From the NCBI GenBank assembly GCA_964441285.1, contig CAYTUK010000003.1, forward strand, positions 124,001-188,000: a stretch of 64,000 bases of DNA, given 5' to 3'. Source of the DNA: S010-25 sp964441285. GTDB lineage: Bacteria; Pseudomonadota; Gammaproteobacteria; SZUA-229. The notes beneath the pieces were generated by a model. That model did not search any database, was not told the origin of the DNA, and saw only the letters and a program-made list of their open reading frames with translations. Shown piece by piece: positions 45,123 to 55,026 of this stretch (the first letter of the stretch is position 1; each line of letters begins with the position of its first letter). The position numbers and the translations under genes are program-made.

Positions 45123-45192
45123 CTCTCTTCCCCACAGGAAGAGAGTGGGCAGTTGCCGCCGTAAAAGCCTGTCTAATGACAGGCTTTTTTTG
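45123..45192 (+). terminator. Hairpin pair ending the porin transcript
   Basis: A first stem CTCTCTTCC...GGAAGAGAG (45123-45145) is followed by an intrinsic terminator: AAAAGCCTGTC, loop TAAT, GACAGGCTTTT, then a T-run (45163-45192). The second structure is the actual terminator. Confidence 0.85.
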
Positions 45193-45269
45193 TGTCAGGT
45201 TTCGAGGTTCAAGAAATATTCCAGTTATCCCATTGGGCGGATTTTTTTGATTGATGATAATTAAGCGGA

Positions 45270-47543
45270 TTAACTGTTTTGTCTGGCTTGAAGTACTGTA
45301 TGCACAGCCTGAAGCAATACTTTATTATTGACAGGTTTGCCAAGGTAAAGTGCACAACCCAACTTCAGTGCCTCTTTTTCACCCACATGTTCATTGTAGC
45401 CGCTGCATAAAATAACCGGGATATCAGGATTAATCTGAAAAATCTGTTTAATCATTTCTGTGCCGGTCATTTCAGGCATGGTTTGATCAGTGATAATTAA
45501 ATCAAATTGGGCTGGTGATCGCCTGAATAAATCGACAGCATGCATACTGCTCGTCGAGATGGTGACCTTATAGTTATAAAGTTCAAGTAAATCCTGTAGC
45601 AACAGGGCCAGGGTGGGTTCATCATCCACAACCAGTATGTGTCTTCCGTTACCATTATCGGGTGGAAGTGTAGCCGGCTCGGGGGTGGTATCCGGGGGAA
45701 TGTTTGTTTCGATAACCGGTGGAATCAAAAGATGAAAACAGGTGCCAACATCCGCCTGTGTTTCAACAATAATATGAGAATGATGTTTATGTAATATGCC
45801 ATGAACAACCGATAAACCCATGCCAGTCCCTTTCCCTACATCTTTGGTTGTCAGGAAAGGGACAAAAATATCAGCAAGTATGGTTTCATTAATCCCGCTG
45901 CCAGTATCTTCAACGGTGAGTTTTACATAGTTACCCCGGACTCGTTCCCTGCAGGAGTGGCAAATCGCATTCACATTGGTTTCAAAGCCGAGTTTTATTG
46001 TTAGTGTGCCATGTTCCAACATTGCATCGCGGGCGTTAATACATAAATTCATCAATATTTGATGCATCTGGGTGATATCCATCAACACGGCGGGTACATT
46101 ATCATCAATAACCTTAACCAGCTTGATACTGGAAGGAATGCCGGGGCGAATCAGGGAGATAACTTCGTCAATCAGGGTGGGTAATTTGATGATTTTTGGA
46201 TCACCGGGGTCTTTTCGGCTGAAGGTGAGTAATTGCGCGACCAGTTCACGTGCACGTTCTCCCGCGTTGTTAATATTTTCAATATAGCGGATGACTTTTG
46301 GGTCAGCCGACTTTTTAAGTAAGTCCAGCGTTAATCTGGAGTAACCCAGAATACCCGCCAGAATATTATTAAAATCATGGGCGATACCGCCAGTTAAGAG
46401 GCCGATAGCTTCCATTTTTTGTGCTTGTTGCAGTTCGTGTTGCAGGCGGATGTTTTCTTCTTCGGCCTGTTTTTTAGCCGTAATATCTCGGCTAATAGCA
46501 ATTAGGCCTATTTGTGTGCCGTCTTTTAATAATACTGCGCCGCCTGTTGTTTCACCAAAAAAAACCGAGCCGTCTTTGCGCCGATATTCCATCTCATAAG
46601 CGGAAGACATGGGTGTAGCCTGGTCATTGTAACGCTCCTTGCCTTGGTTATAGTAACCTGCTGTATGCGCATAAAGCATAATCGATGATTTACCTGTTAC
46701 TTCCTCTTTGTTATAACCAAATTGTTGAGTAAAGCCGACATTGGTTTGCAGAATGTGGCGTTCACAATCGGCAAATACAATGGCATCAGTAATTGAGTTA
46801 AAGATGGCGATAAATCTTGCTTCTCGCTCAGCCAGGTCATGTTGATTGTTAATTAGCTGGCTATATGCAGAAGATATTTTATCCGCCATGGTATTTATCG
46901 ACTCAACCACATGATTGAGTTCATCGCCTCGGGTAATGAGCGTGTCGTTTCGGTCCAGGGTTAATCGTGGCGGCCTGGATGTAAGTTCAAGGGTTGCAGA
47001 ATATTGTGCAATTTTTTCCAGATGTCGGGTTACCAGATAATAAAAAATAAAAAGTATAAAAAAACTGATAAGGAAAGTTTTAATCGCCGCCGATATTAAA
47101 ATGATGATAGCGGTATTCATTAATTCGTGATAAAGATTTTTTTTGGTAGCAACGACCGTTAATGTTCCAAGCGTAAGATTTCTGCCACGATACATCTTAT
47201 ATAAAGTTATGGTTTTAGAAATCGTATCATGAGTATTTATGTTACCGGCGGATGAAAGTAACTTATTATTTTCATCCGTAATTTTGGTAAATATAATATC
47301 AGGAATGCGGATTAGTCCGTCCAGCTGAATTGTTAGAGAGGAGCGATTCATGGTCCATAATGACTGCGTAATAGCATTGATATTTGTCAGTTTTATTTGA
47401 TGAATACGCTGGTGAATGACAGCGATATCGGCGTTATAATCCAGACGGAACTGAATCGCTGTCAGTACGAGTGTTACCACCGAGCCGAAAAGGATGATGT
47501 ATAAAAGCAATGCTCTGGAAATTTTACTTTTTAGATGCTTCAA
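45270..47543 (-). CDS. Membrane hybrid sensor kinase (HAMP-like, PAS, HisKA, HATPase, REC)
   Basis: The 757-residue protein has two membrane segments (about 11-30 and 143-171) around a periplasmic sensor of about 110 residues. A HAMP-like linker follows (172-235), then a PAS domain (245-355), HisKA of the GGIAHDFNN type with His389, and a HATPase domain (N-box LCINARDAM near 500-508, G-boxes DTGSG and GTGMGLS). The HATPase domain carries a short insert with paired cysteines (CHSC at 528-531). A receiver domain (about 635-752) has Asp686. It lies 19 bases downstream of a periplasmic binding protein gene, which probably hands it a ligand signal. Confidence 0.9.
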   Translation of the reverse strand: MKHLKSKISRALLLYIILFGSVVTLVLTAIQFRLDYNADIAVIHQRIHQIKLTNINAITQSLWTMNRSSLTIQLDGLIRIPDIIFTKITDENNKLLSSAGNINTHDTISKTITLYKMYRGRNLTLGTLTVVATKKNLYHELMNTAIIILISAAIKTFLISFFILFIFYYLVTRHLEKIAQYSATLELTSRPPRLTLDRNDTLITRGDELNHVVESINTMADKISSAYSQLINNQHDLAEREARFIAIFNSITDAIVFADCERHILQTNVGFTQQFGYNKEEVTGKSSIMLYAHTAGYYNQGKERYNDQATPMSSAYEMEYRRKDGSVFFGETTGGAVLLKDGTQIGLIAISRDITAKKQAEEENIRLQHELQQAQKMEAIGLLTGGIAHDFNNILAGILGYSRLTLDLLKKSADPKVIRYIENINNAGERARELVAQLLTFSRKDPGDPKIIKLPTLIDEVISLIRPGIPSSIKLVKVIDDNVPAVLMDITQMHQILMNLCINARDAMLEHGTLTIKLGFETNVNAICHSCRERVRGNYVKLTVEDTGSGINETILADIFVPFLTTKDVGKGTGMGLSVVHGILHKHHSHIIVETQADVGTCFHLLIPPVIETNIPPDTTPEPATLPPDNGNGRHILVVDDEPTLALLLQDLLELYNYKVTISTSSMHAVDLFRRSPAQFDLIITDQTMPEMTGTEMIKQIFQINPDIPVILCSGYNEHVGEKEALKLGCALYLGKPVNNKVLLQAVHTVLQARQNS

Positions 47544-47562
47544 AATAATGGCCGGATAAATA

Positions 47563-48285
47563 TTATTTAATGGAGTTGGTTAATTGTTGGTGTAATCTGT
47601 TGATGGTGCCATCATCCATCATTTGTTTTATTACGGCATTAAATGCAGGAATAAGATCGCTGTGTTTGCTGTTTAGCATCAGATAAATGGGTTTCGCAAC
47701 GAGGGGTGGCTCTATGACCCGTATGTCGTGCAGGTTCAGTTCGGCAATACTCTTCAGACCACTAAGATGTCCAAAAACACCATAATTGATTCGACCCTGA
47801 TCCAGCATTTGAAATAGCTGCTTTGGTGTGCTCACAATGTATAGCTGTGCGGGGTTAATGGCCTTTATTTTATTTATCGCCACTTTCCAGCCTTCAATGG
47901 TACCGACAGAAAAAGGTTTAAGTGCCTGGAAGCTATGGACGGGTTTATTCTGTTTTTTTGTGAAAGCGCTAAACTGGATTGAAGAAAAACTGACATCAAC
48001 AGGAATAAGATTTTTATATTTATGCTTCAACGCGGTGGGAACACGACAACATTCACCATCATTGATCCCCTGATTGACCAGAATTAATGCGCGTTCTGCG
48101 GGTAATGCCTCGAAGCTAATAGAAATATCAGGTAGCCGCTTATCCATTTCGGTAAATACTTTTCTATAGAAATCAGCAACGGGCGGGGTAAATCCTGTGG
48201 TGATATGGAGTCTGATTTTAGCCTGACACAGGGAGGTGAGAGCACCTAATAAGAGCGCCGTAATGAATAGAAGAGTTTTTTTCAT
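47563..48285 (-). CDS. Periplasmic substrate-binding protein (family 3-like)
   Basis: From ATG 48285 the product (240 residues) has a clear signal peptide (MKKTLLFITALLLGALTSL..., cleaved near CQA-K) and a two-lobe binding-protein layout. It begins KIRLHITTGFTPPVADF and has SVGTIEGWKV and the DQGRINYGVFGHL hinge region, like amino-acid-type (SBP_bac_3) proteins. No permease or ATPase genes are nearby; instead a sensor kinase gene follows by 19 bases, so it more likely acts as a sensing protein than a transporter. The ligand is unknown. The frame starts six codons earlier at 48303, but the signal peptide favours 48285. Confidence 0.83.
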   Translation of the reverse strand: MKKTLLFITALLLGALTSLCQAKIRLHITTGFTPPVADFYRKVFTEMDKRLPDISISFEALPAERALILVNQGINDGECCRVPTALKHKYKNLIPVDVSFSSIQFSAFTKKQNKPVHSFQALKPFSVGTIEGWKVAINKIKAINPAQLYIVSTPKQLFQMLDQGRINYGVFGHLSGLKSIAELNLHDIRVIEPPLVAKPIYLMLNSKHSDLIPAFNAVIKQMMDDGTINRLHQQLTNSIK

Positions 48286-48361
48286 ATAATGTTCTCCATC
48301 CATAATATTAGTTGAGTACAGCGTATATGTCTGCTTTTATTAAAATTGGAGATGGTGTCTT

Positions 48362-49084
48362 CTAGCGCGCAATAATGGCATTATGATAGATATGTTGTAC
48401 GTCGTCACAAGCATTGAGCAGGGTTATAAATTTTTCAAATAATTGGACATCATCACCACTGATGGTGGTGTCTGTCTGCGGGAGAAAAGTAATTTCATCG
48501 GTGTCGAACTGAATATCTGGTATGGTTTCGGTAATTGCGTTTTTTGCCTTGAGCCGTTCTGTGTCAGCGGTGAAGACGGTGATGGTTCCATCTTCGAGTT
48601 CAATGTCATTCACCTCAATGTCGGCGTTCATCAACGAGTCAAGTATCAACTCCTCATCATTCCCTTTAAATTCCAGCACGGCACAGTGATTAAACATATG
48701 AGAAACTGTGCCCTGTGTGCCAATTTTACATCCAGTTTTGGTAAAACATAATCTGACATCGCCAAAAGTCCGGTTATTATTGTCGGTCAGACAGTCGATA
48801 ATAACCATGCAACCACCGGGGCCAAAACCCTCGTAACGCACAATCACAAAGTCTTCACCGGCACCGCCTTTCGCTTTATCGAGTGCCTTGTCGATAACGT
48901 GTGCGGGCACCTGGTCTTTTTTTGCTTTCTCAATCAAGTGGCGTAATGCCAGGTTGGCATCCGGCTCGATGCCGCCATTTTTGGCACAGACATAAATTTC
49001 CCGGCCATAGCGGGAATAGACTTTTGCTTTGGCATCGGAGGTTTTGGCGATGGATTCTTTACGATTCTGGTATGCTCTGCCCAT
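48362..49084 (-). CDS. YebC/PmpR-family protein (YeeN-like paralogue)
   Basis: The 240-residue protein has the YebC fold signature: MGRAYQNRKESIAKTSDAKAKVYSRYGREI, ANLALRHLIEKAKKDQVP and YEGFGPGGCMVIIDCLTDNNNRT, then a divergent third domain. The opening MGRAYQNRKESIAKT matches the YeeN subgroup rather than YebC itself (MAGHSKWxNIKHRK). YebC-family proteins act as DNA-binding regulators or, as recently shown for some, help ribosomes through proline-rich stalls. The role of the YeeN branch is not settled. It appears to be a single gene. Confidence 0.9.
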   Translation of the reverse strand: MGRAYQNRKESIAKTSDAKAKVYSRYGREIYVCAKNGGIEPDANLALRHLIEKAKKDQVPAHVIDKALDKAKGGAGEDFVIVRYEGFGPGGCMVIIDCLTDNNNRTFGDVRLCFTKTGCKIGTQGTVSHMFNHCAVLEFKGNDEELILDSLMNADIEVNDIELEDGTITVFTADTERLKAKNAITETIPDIQFDTDEITFLPQTDTTISGDDVQLFEKFITLLNACDDVQHIYHNAIIAR

Positions 49085-49220
49085 TTACTTTGCCCTTGAT
49101 TAAATATGCTCGGAATGTAACAAGTATCTTACTCGAGATATATCCGTCTCGCTATGCCTGAGTCAGGGCTTGCCGTGGTGGTGAAAAGTGCGGATAGACT
49201 TCTACGCATATCGCAGATAG

Positions 49221-52200
49221 TTAAGTGGGTGGGGGAATCGTTCTATCGCTCTTTTCGGTAACGTCATTGAGTGTGTTTTTGTCACCGAAAAGCCGCCTGA
49301 CCACAACAAAAAATACCGGCACAAATAACAGGCCCAGTGCGGTTGCGCCGAACATACCACCAATGACACCCGTGCCGATGGCATGGCGGCTATTGGCACC
49401 GGCTCCGGTAGAAATAGCGAGTGGTAGCACGCCGAGGATAAAGGCGATTGAAGTCATCAGGACGGGTCGCAGCCGTAGGCGACAGGCTTCCAGTGTGGCT
49501 TCGAGCAGCCCGTACCCAGCCTGACGCAGAGCATTGGCAAAACTGATAATCAGAATTGCATTTTTGGCGGACAGACCGATAACCGCAATCATCCCAACTT
49601 TAAAATAAACATCATTTTCCAGGCCGCGTAGCCAGGTGAAAGTGACCGCACCGAGGATGCCCAGTGGCACGACCAGCATCACTGCAATGGGAACAGTCCA
49701 GCTTTCGTACAATGCAGCGAGTACCAGAAAGACCACTAATAGCGAAAGCGCGAACAGGATAGGCGCCTGCTTGCCAGACAGAATTTCCTGGTATGACTGC
49801 CCCGACCATTCGTAACCGATACCCGCAGGCAATAATTTCTTGACGATATTTTGCATTGCGGCCATTGCTTCCCCTGAGCCGTGACCGGGAGCGGCACTCC
49901 CATTTATCTGCATAGCAGCGAAACCATTGTAGTGATCAACAGCGGGAGCTACCAGCACCCAGCTTGAAGTGATCACGCTACTCAAAGGTACCATATGATT
50001 CAGTCCAGCCGTGTTGCCGGGGAGGTAATAGCGGCTTAAATCGCCAGGCCGACTGCGATAGGGTGCATCCGCTTGCAACAGTACCTTGAGCACTCGACCC
50101 TGGTAGTTGAAGTCATTGGCATAGACGGGAGCGAGCATAAGACGGGCAGTATTGTATATCTCCGTTAAGGACAGCCCCATCGCTTTTGCTTTTACCCGGT
50201 CGACATGTAGGTGGAGTTCAGGGACATCTGCCAGCTGGTTAGGGCGTACACCATAGAGCACTGGATTTTTTGCGGCGGCTCCAAGCAAAAGATTGCGCGC
50301 AGCCATCAGTTTTTTGCGCCCCAGACCAGCCCGGTCTTCGAGCCGAAAATCAAAACCACCAAAGCGGCCTAATCCACGGATAGTGGGCAGGTTGACGACA
50401 AAAATACGGGCACCTTTAATGTGCTGCAAGGCAGCATTAGCCCAGTGAATAAAGCGCTTTGCCTGTTGGTTAGGCTGAGTGCGCTGGCTCCAGTTTTTGA
50501 GGCGGATAAAACCCAGGCCAACATTTTCTCCCTGACCCATAAAACTAAACCCTGCCACATCCAGTACTTTATCTACCGCCGAGTTTTTCTCAATAATCTT
50601 TTCCATCTGACGTAGCACTGCATTCGTACGCTCGATGCTGGCACCGGGCGGTAGCTGGATCATGGCCAGTGCATACCCCTGATCTTCTGCTGGCAGAAAA
50701 CTGGTGGGTAGACGGTTAAATAGCAGCACAGCAAGACTAATCAGCAGCACAAAGGCAATCATCCAGCGGGGAGTATGGCGTATGGCCTGTGTGACTCGGC
50801 GTAGATAGGCTGTATTGAGGCCCTGGTATAAGCGATTGAAACCGCGAAAAAAACGGTTGGGCTTAGCGTGTGTTGGCTGGAGTAAAGAGGCGCACAGGGC
50901 CGGTGTGAAACTGAGTGCCATCAAGGCTGAAATTGCCATAGAAATGGCGATAGTGAGCGAAAACTGGCGGTAGATTGCACCCACGCTGCCGCCGACCAGC
51001 GCCATCGGGATAAAGACTGCGGCTAATACTGAAGTCATGGCAATCACCGCGCCAGTGATTTGTGTCATCGCTTTGCGCGTTGCGGCTTTCGCTGACAGAC
51101 CTTCTTCGCGCATAATGCGTTCGACATTTTCCACCACCACAATGGCATCATCGACGACCAGACCGATTGCGAGCACCAATGCGAACAGACTCAGTACATT
51201 GATGGAAAATCCGGCCAGGTACATGCCGGCGAATGCGCTGGTCAGGGCAACAGGAACGACCAGTGTTGGAATCAGCGTGGCGCGCAGGTTTTGCAGGAAT
51301 AGCAACATGACCAGAAACACCAGGACAACGGCCTCAACCAGCGTGTACAGCACTTCATGGATGGAGATGCTTACAAAAGTGGTGCTGTCGTAGGGGGTGA
51401 ACCAGCTCACGCCCGGCGGAAAATACTGCGCTAGTTGATTCATCTTGGCGCGCACGTCATCGGCGACCTTCAGCGCATTGGCATTGGGTGCCAGCAGAAT
51501 CGCCAGACCGGCAATCGGTTCGCCATTAACATGCACGTCATGGCCGTAGGATTCTGCGCCAAGTGCGATGCGAGCAACATCTTTCAGCCTGACTGTGCTG
51601 CCATCGGGTTTGGTACGTAGAATAATATTAGCGAACTGTTCAGGACGGTTGAAGCGACTGGCGGCAGTCACCGAGGCGGTAAACCCCTGACCTTTGGGGG
51701 CGGGTTCAGCGCCGATACTGCCGATGGCGATTTGCACATTCTGCGCGCGCACTGCGGCCAGTACCTGCGTTGCGCTCAGGTCGTAGCCATGCAGTTTGTC
51801 GGGATTGAGCCAGATACGCATGGCATAAGCCGCACCAAACAAGTTAGCGCTGCCAACGCCTGGCAGCCGCTGGATTGAATTTGTTACCTGAGATGCAATA
51901 ATGTTATTTAGTGCATAAGTATCGAGGCCAGGGTCAGTGGATTTCAGCGCGACCACCATAAGGAAATCCCGGTTGGCTTTGGCAACAGTAATGCCGTTCT
52001 GTACCACTTCTTTTGGCAGCCGTGACTGCACTACGCTGAGTCGGTTTTGTACCTGCACAGCGGCAATATCCGGGTCAGTGCCATTGGTGAAGGTCAGCGT
52101 GATCTGTATGGTGCCGTTGGAACGTGAGGTGGAAGCAAAATACAGCAGATTATCAATCCCGGTGAGTTGTTGCTCAATCACCGAGGTGACCGTTTTTTCC

Positions 52201-52370
52201 AGCACCTGAGCACTGGCACCGGGATAGCTGGCGCTGATACTGATCTGAGGAGGTGCAATAGAAGGATAAGCGGACACAGGTAACTTGAAGATAGCGGCCG
52301 TGCCTGCCAGAGTGATGATGATTGCAATGACCCAGGCAAAGATAGGCCGGTCAATAAAAAAACGTGGCAT
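49221..52370 (-). CDS. RND efflux pump, HAE1 inner membrane subunit
   Basis: The 1049-residue protein is an AcrB/MexB-type hydrophobic and amphiphilic efflux transporter. It starts MPRFFIDRPIFAWVIAI and contains the paired intramembrane aspartates in GLVVDDAIVVVENVERIM, plus a conserved lysine in IGLSAKNAILIISFA, which form the proton relay. The two large periplasmic loops are full length. It follows the adaptor gene by 10 bases. No outer membrane factor is adjacent; TolC at 25.4-26.7 kb is the likely duct. Confidence 0.94.
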   Translation of the reverse strand: MPRFFIDRPIFAWVIAIIITLAGTAAIFKLPVSAYPSIAPPQISISASYPGASAQVLEKTVTSVIEQQLTGIDNLLYFASTSRSNGTIQITLTFTNGTDPDIAAVQVQNRLSVVQSRLPKEVVQNGITVAKANRDFLMVVALKSTDPGLDTYALNNIIASQVTNSIQRLPGVGSANLFGAAYAMRIWLNPDKLHGYDLSATQVLAAVRAQNVQIAIGSIGAEPAPKGQGFTASVTAASRFNRPEQFANIILRTKPDGSTVRLKDVARIALGAESYGHDVHVNGEPIAGLAILLAPNANALKVADDVRAKMNQLAQYFPPGVSWFTPYDSTTFVSISIHEVLYTLVEAVVLVFLVMLLFLQNLRATLIPTLVVPVALTSAFAGMYLAGFSINVLSLFALVLAIGLVVDDAIVVVENVERIMREEGLSAKAATRKAMTQITGAVIAMTSVLAAVFIPMALVGGSVGAIYRQFSLTIAISMAISALMALSFTPALCASLLQPTHAKPNRFFRGFNRLYQGLNTAYLRRVTQAIRHTPRWMIAFVLLISLAVLLFNRLPTSFLPAEDQGYALAMIQLPPGASIERTNAVLRQMEKIIEKNSAVDKVLDVAGFSFMGQGENVGLGFIRLKNWSQRTQPNQQAKRFIHWANAALQHIKGARIFVVNLPTIRGLGRFGGFDFRLEDRAGLGRKKLMAARNLLLGAAAKNPVLYGVRPNQLADVPELHLHVDRVKAKAMGLSLTEIYNTARLMLAPVYANDFNYQGRVLKVLLQADAPYRSRPGDLSRYYLPGNTAGLNHMVPLSSVITSSWVLVAPAVDHYNGFAAMQINGSAAPGHGSGEAMAAMQNIVKKLLPAGIGYEWSGQSYQEILSGKQAPILFALSLLVVFLVLAALYESWTVPIAVMLVVPLGILGAVTFTWLRGLENDVYFKVGMIAVIGLSAKNAILIISFANALRQAGYGLLEATLEACRLRLRPVLMTSIAFILGVLPLAISTGAGANSRHAIGTGVIGGMFGATALGLLFVPVFFVVVRRLFGDKNTLNDVTEKSDRTIPPPT

Positions 52371-52380
52371 CAGTGATTCC

Positions 52381-53532
52381 TTAGTGGTTGCTGGCAGATT
52401 TGGCTGAGAGGTCAGCTTTAACGACCATTCCAGGCTTCACTTTTTGCAGTCCTGTGGTGATGACCTGATCACCATCTGCCAGTTTGCCGGTAATAATCCA
52501 GTCGGTTTGTGTCATGCCATGCGTTTGTACCCGGTGCCGTTCAACCTTGCCGCTGGCCGCTACCACCATCACATAAGCCCCCATATGATCACGTTGCACC
52601 GCCGCCTGTGGCAGTAGAAAAGCCCGTTTGAGCTGGCCCATAGTCAGCCGTAGATTGACAAACATCCCCGGTAATAGCTGTCGTTTTGGGTTGGGTATAA
52701 TGGCACGTAGCGACAGAGTTCCTGTGCGCGGGTCTACGGTTTGCGCAGAGAAATTCAGCTGGCCGAGGTGAGGGTAAACGCTACCATCGGGCAGTAAAAT
52801 TTCCACTTTAGTCCCTATATCCATATTGTTCGCCGAGTGACCCTTGGCCGACAGTTTCAATTGCCGCAGACTGCTGACGGACTGGCTGAAGTTTACATAG
52901 ATGGGGTTAATCTGTTCAATCGTGGTGAGTAGCGTTGCCTTGCCCTGGCCGACGAGTGCGCCCTCAGTGACGCGTGACTTTCCAGCATGACCGGCAATGG
53001 GTGCGGTTATTGTCGTGTAACCAAGATTGATGCGGGCTTGTGTGACTTTGGCCTGAGCAGCCTTAACCAGTGCAGCGGTGGTGCGTTTATTCGCCAGCGC
53101 GGTATCTCTGTCCTGTGTACTGACCAGCCCTTTGTGGGCTAAATTTTGAGACCGTCTGGCGATGAGTGCTGCATTGACTGCATTGGCCTGTGCTTTGGCT
53201 AATGTCGCTTTTACCGTGTGTAAAACGGCTTTCAGAGCGGCCGGATCAATCTGGAATAATATCTGCCCCGGTTTGACATCGGTGCCCTCGGTATAGACCC
53301 GTTTAAGGATAATGCCTGCTACGCGCGCCCGTACCTGCGCGATTTTAGTCGGTGCCAGTAGCCCCGTTGATTCGTGCGTGAGTGGCACTGCTTGAATATG
53401 GGCGGTTATTACGGTAACTTCTGGTATCGGTTTATGTGCCCGTGTTGGCGGTGGTGTCTTGTCGCACGCGCTAAGTAGCAGCAGTGCGGCGAAGGCTACG
53501 GACAGTAAAAAAAACAGGGGAAACGATTTCAT
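52381..53532 (-). CDS. RND efflux periplasmic adaptor lipoprotein
   Basis: From ATG 53532 the 383-residue product has a lipoprotein signal peptide with lipobox LLSACDK. The membrane fusion protein order follows: beta-barrel start (IPEVTVITAHIQAVPL), lipoyl half motif (VRARVAGIILKRVYTEGTDV), coiled-coil hairpin of alternating alanine and lysine helices, second lipoyl half (GYTTITAPIAGHAGKSRV) and C-terminal barrel. It is an AcrA/MexA type adaptor that joins the pump to TolC. TGGAG six bases before this ATG selects it over the earlier in-frame ATG at 53571. Confidence 0.93.
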   Translation of the reverse strand: MKSFPLFFLLSVAFAALLLLSACDKTPPPTRAHKPIPEVTVITAHIQAVPLTHESTGLLAPTKIAQVRARVAGIILKRVYTEGTDVKPGQILFQIDPAALKAVLHTVKATLAKAQANAVNAALIARRSQNLAHKGLVSTQDRDTALANKRTTAALVKAAQAKVTQARINLGYTTITAPIAGHAGKSRVTEGALVGQGKATLLTTIEQINPIYVNFSQSVSSLRQLKLSAKGHSANNMDIGTKVEILLPDGSVYPHLGQLNFSAQTVDPRTGTLSLRAIIPNPKRQLLPGMFVNLRLTMGQLKRAFLLPQAAVQRDHMGAYVMVVAASGKVERHRVQTHGMTQTDWIITGKLADGDQVITTGLQKVKPGMVVKADLSAKSASNH

Positions 53533-53728
53533 GTTGGCTCCACACAGGCGCAGACGAAAGAAGCATCGCATCCCTGCTATTACAGAAACGCTTAATTAAT
53601 CACCGTTTCCTTAGTATAATACGCTGCATTATAGCGTAGTCACATGGCTACGCCCAATGAAAGATAATCAGCATTAGCCAGAGATATAACCACCGCCTGG
53701 CGAATGTTAGCATGAGTTTGAAACCGTT

Positions 53729-54838
53729 ATGTCTTTACCTCAGATCGAAAATTTCCGCCAGCTATTTCTTGATAATGTTGACTTACTGGATGTGAGAGCG
53801 CCTGTTGAATATGCGCAGGGTGCGTTTCCTCATAGCCAGAATATGCCGTTGTTAAATGATGAAGAACGTCATCAGGTTGGTTTGCGTTATAAAACGCAGG
53901 GTCAGGATAAGGCGATAGAACTGGGATATCAACTGGTTTCGGATGAGGTTAAATCCTCCCGACTTGATGCGTGGGAACACTTCTTTCAGCAACATCCCAA
54001 TGGCATCCTGTATTGTTTTCGTGGCGGGATGCGGTCAAAAATCACCCAACAGTGGTTATACGAAAAAACCGGCAAAAAATTTCCGCGGATTAAAGGCGGT
54101 TACAAGGCGTTACGGCAATTTTTGTTGCAGCAGCTGGAATCTGCGGCAGCAACCATGCCGTTTGTGGTTTTAAGCGGGCGCACGGGTTCGGGTAAAACGC
54201 TGTTGCTGGATCAAGTTGAAGGTAACACGCAGCTGGAAAAAATTGATCTGGAGAAACTTTATCACCATCGCGGTTCGGTGTTTGGGCAGCATGTCGAGCC
54301 ACAACCGAGTCAAATTGATATTGAAAATACACTGGCGGTTCAGTTATTGAAAATGCAGCAGAATAAACACTGCAAACTGTTGCTGGAGGATGAATCGCCC
54401 TGTATTGGTGCCAGGCGACTCCCAGATAATATCGTCAACGCAATGCGTCATGCGCCGATATTATTGCTTGAAACCGATGCGGATGAACGGATTGATATAA
54501 TTTTTGATGAATATATAACGCAGGCATTAAATGAGCATGTCCGCTTTTATGGCGAAGCGACTGGTTTTGACAAGTGGGCGCAATATCTGTCGCTAGCACT
54601 GGATAAAATACAACGTCGACTGGGAGGGAAAGCGCATGCAGAATTAAAGACTATTTTGCATACAGCGCTACAGCAACACCGCAACCAAAATGACTGCGAG
54701 CAGCATAAAGCATGGATTGCACGATTATTATTTGATTATTATGACCCGATGTATGACTACCAGTTAAATAAGAAATCTGAGCGTATAACTTTTAAAGGCA
54801 ACCGGCAGCAGCTTATGCAATACCTGGGGAAGCTTTGA
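53729..54838 (+). CDS. mnmH: tRNA 2-selenouridine synthase
   Basis: MnmH (SelU, YbbB) replaces sulfur with selenium, through a geranylated intermediate, at the wobble 2-thiouridine of certain tRNAs. The 369-residue protein has an N-terminal rhodanese domain with active Cys96 in YCFRGGMRS and a P-loop GRTGSGKT at about 150-157, followed by EDESPCIGARRLP. No selD or other selenium genes are in the window, but this gene implies selenophosphate is made. It is divergent from the RND operon. Confidence 0.94.
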   Translation: MSLPQIENFRQLFLDNVDLLDVRAPVEYAQGAFPHSQNMPLLNDEERHQVGLRYKTQGQDKAIELGYQLVSDEVKSSRLDAWEHFFQQHPNGILYCFRGGMRSKITQQWLYEKTGKKFPRIKGGYKALRQFLLQQLESAAATMPFVVLSGRTGSGKTLLLDQVEGNTQLEKIDLEKLYHHRGSVFGQHVEPQPSQIDIENTLAVQLLKMQQNKHCKLLLEDESPCIGARRLPDNIVNAMRHAPILLLETDADERIDIIFDEYITQALNEHVRFYGEATGFDKWAQYLSLALDKIQRRLGGKAHAELKTILHTALQQHRNQNDCEQHKAWIARLLFDYYDPMYDYQLNKKSERITFKGNRQQLMQYLGKL

Positions 54839-55026
54839 TTAAAGTGTGAATGCACGAATCCTTGAGTGCAAAATCTACCTCACCCGGATTGAAGTAGCGG
54901 TTCTTCTGGCGTATAAATAGCGTGATTTAGTGTATTTTAGAAAATTATGTTTAAACTCTATCTAATGAATAGTCAGTCAAATGCTTTGCCACAGAGTAGC
55001 GCATAGGGGTGACAGCAATAAAATGA

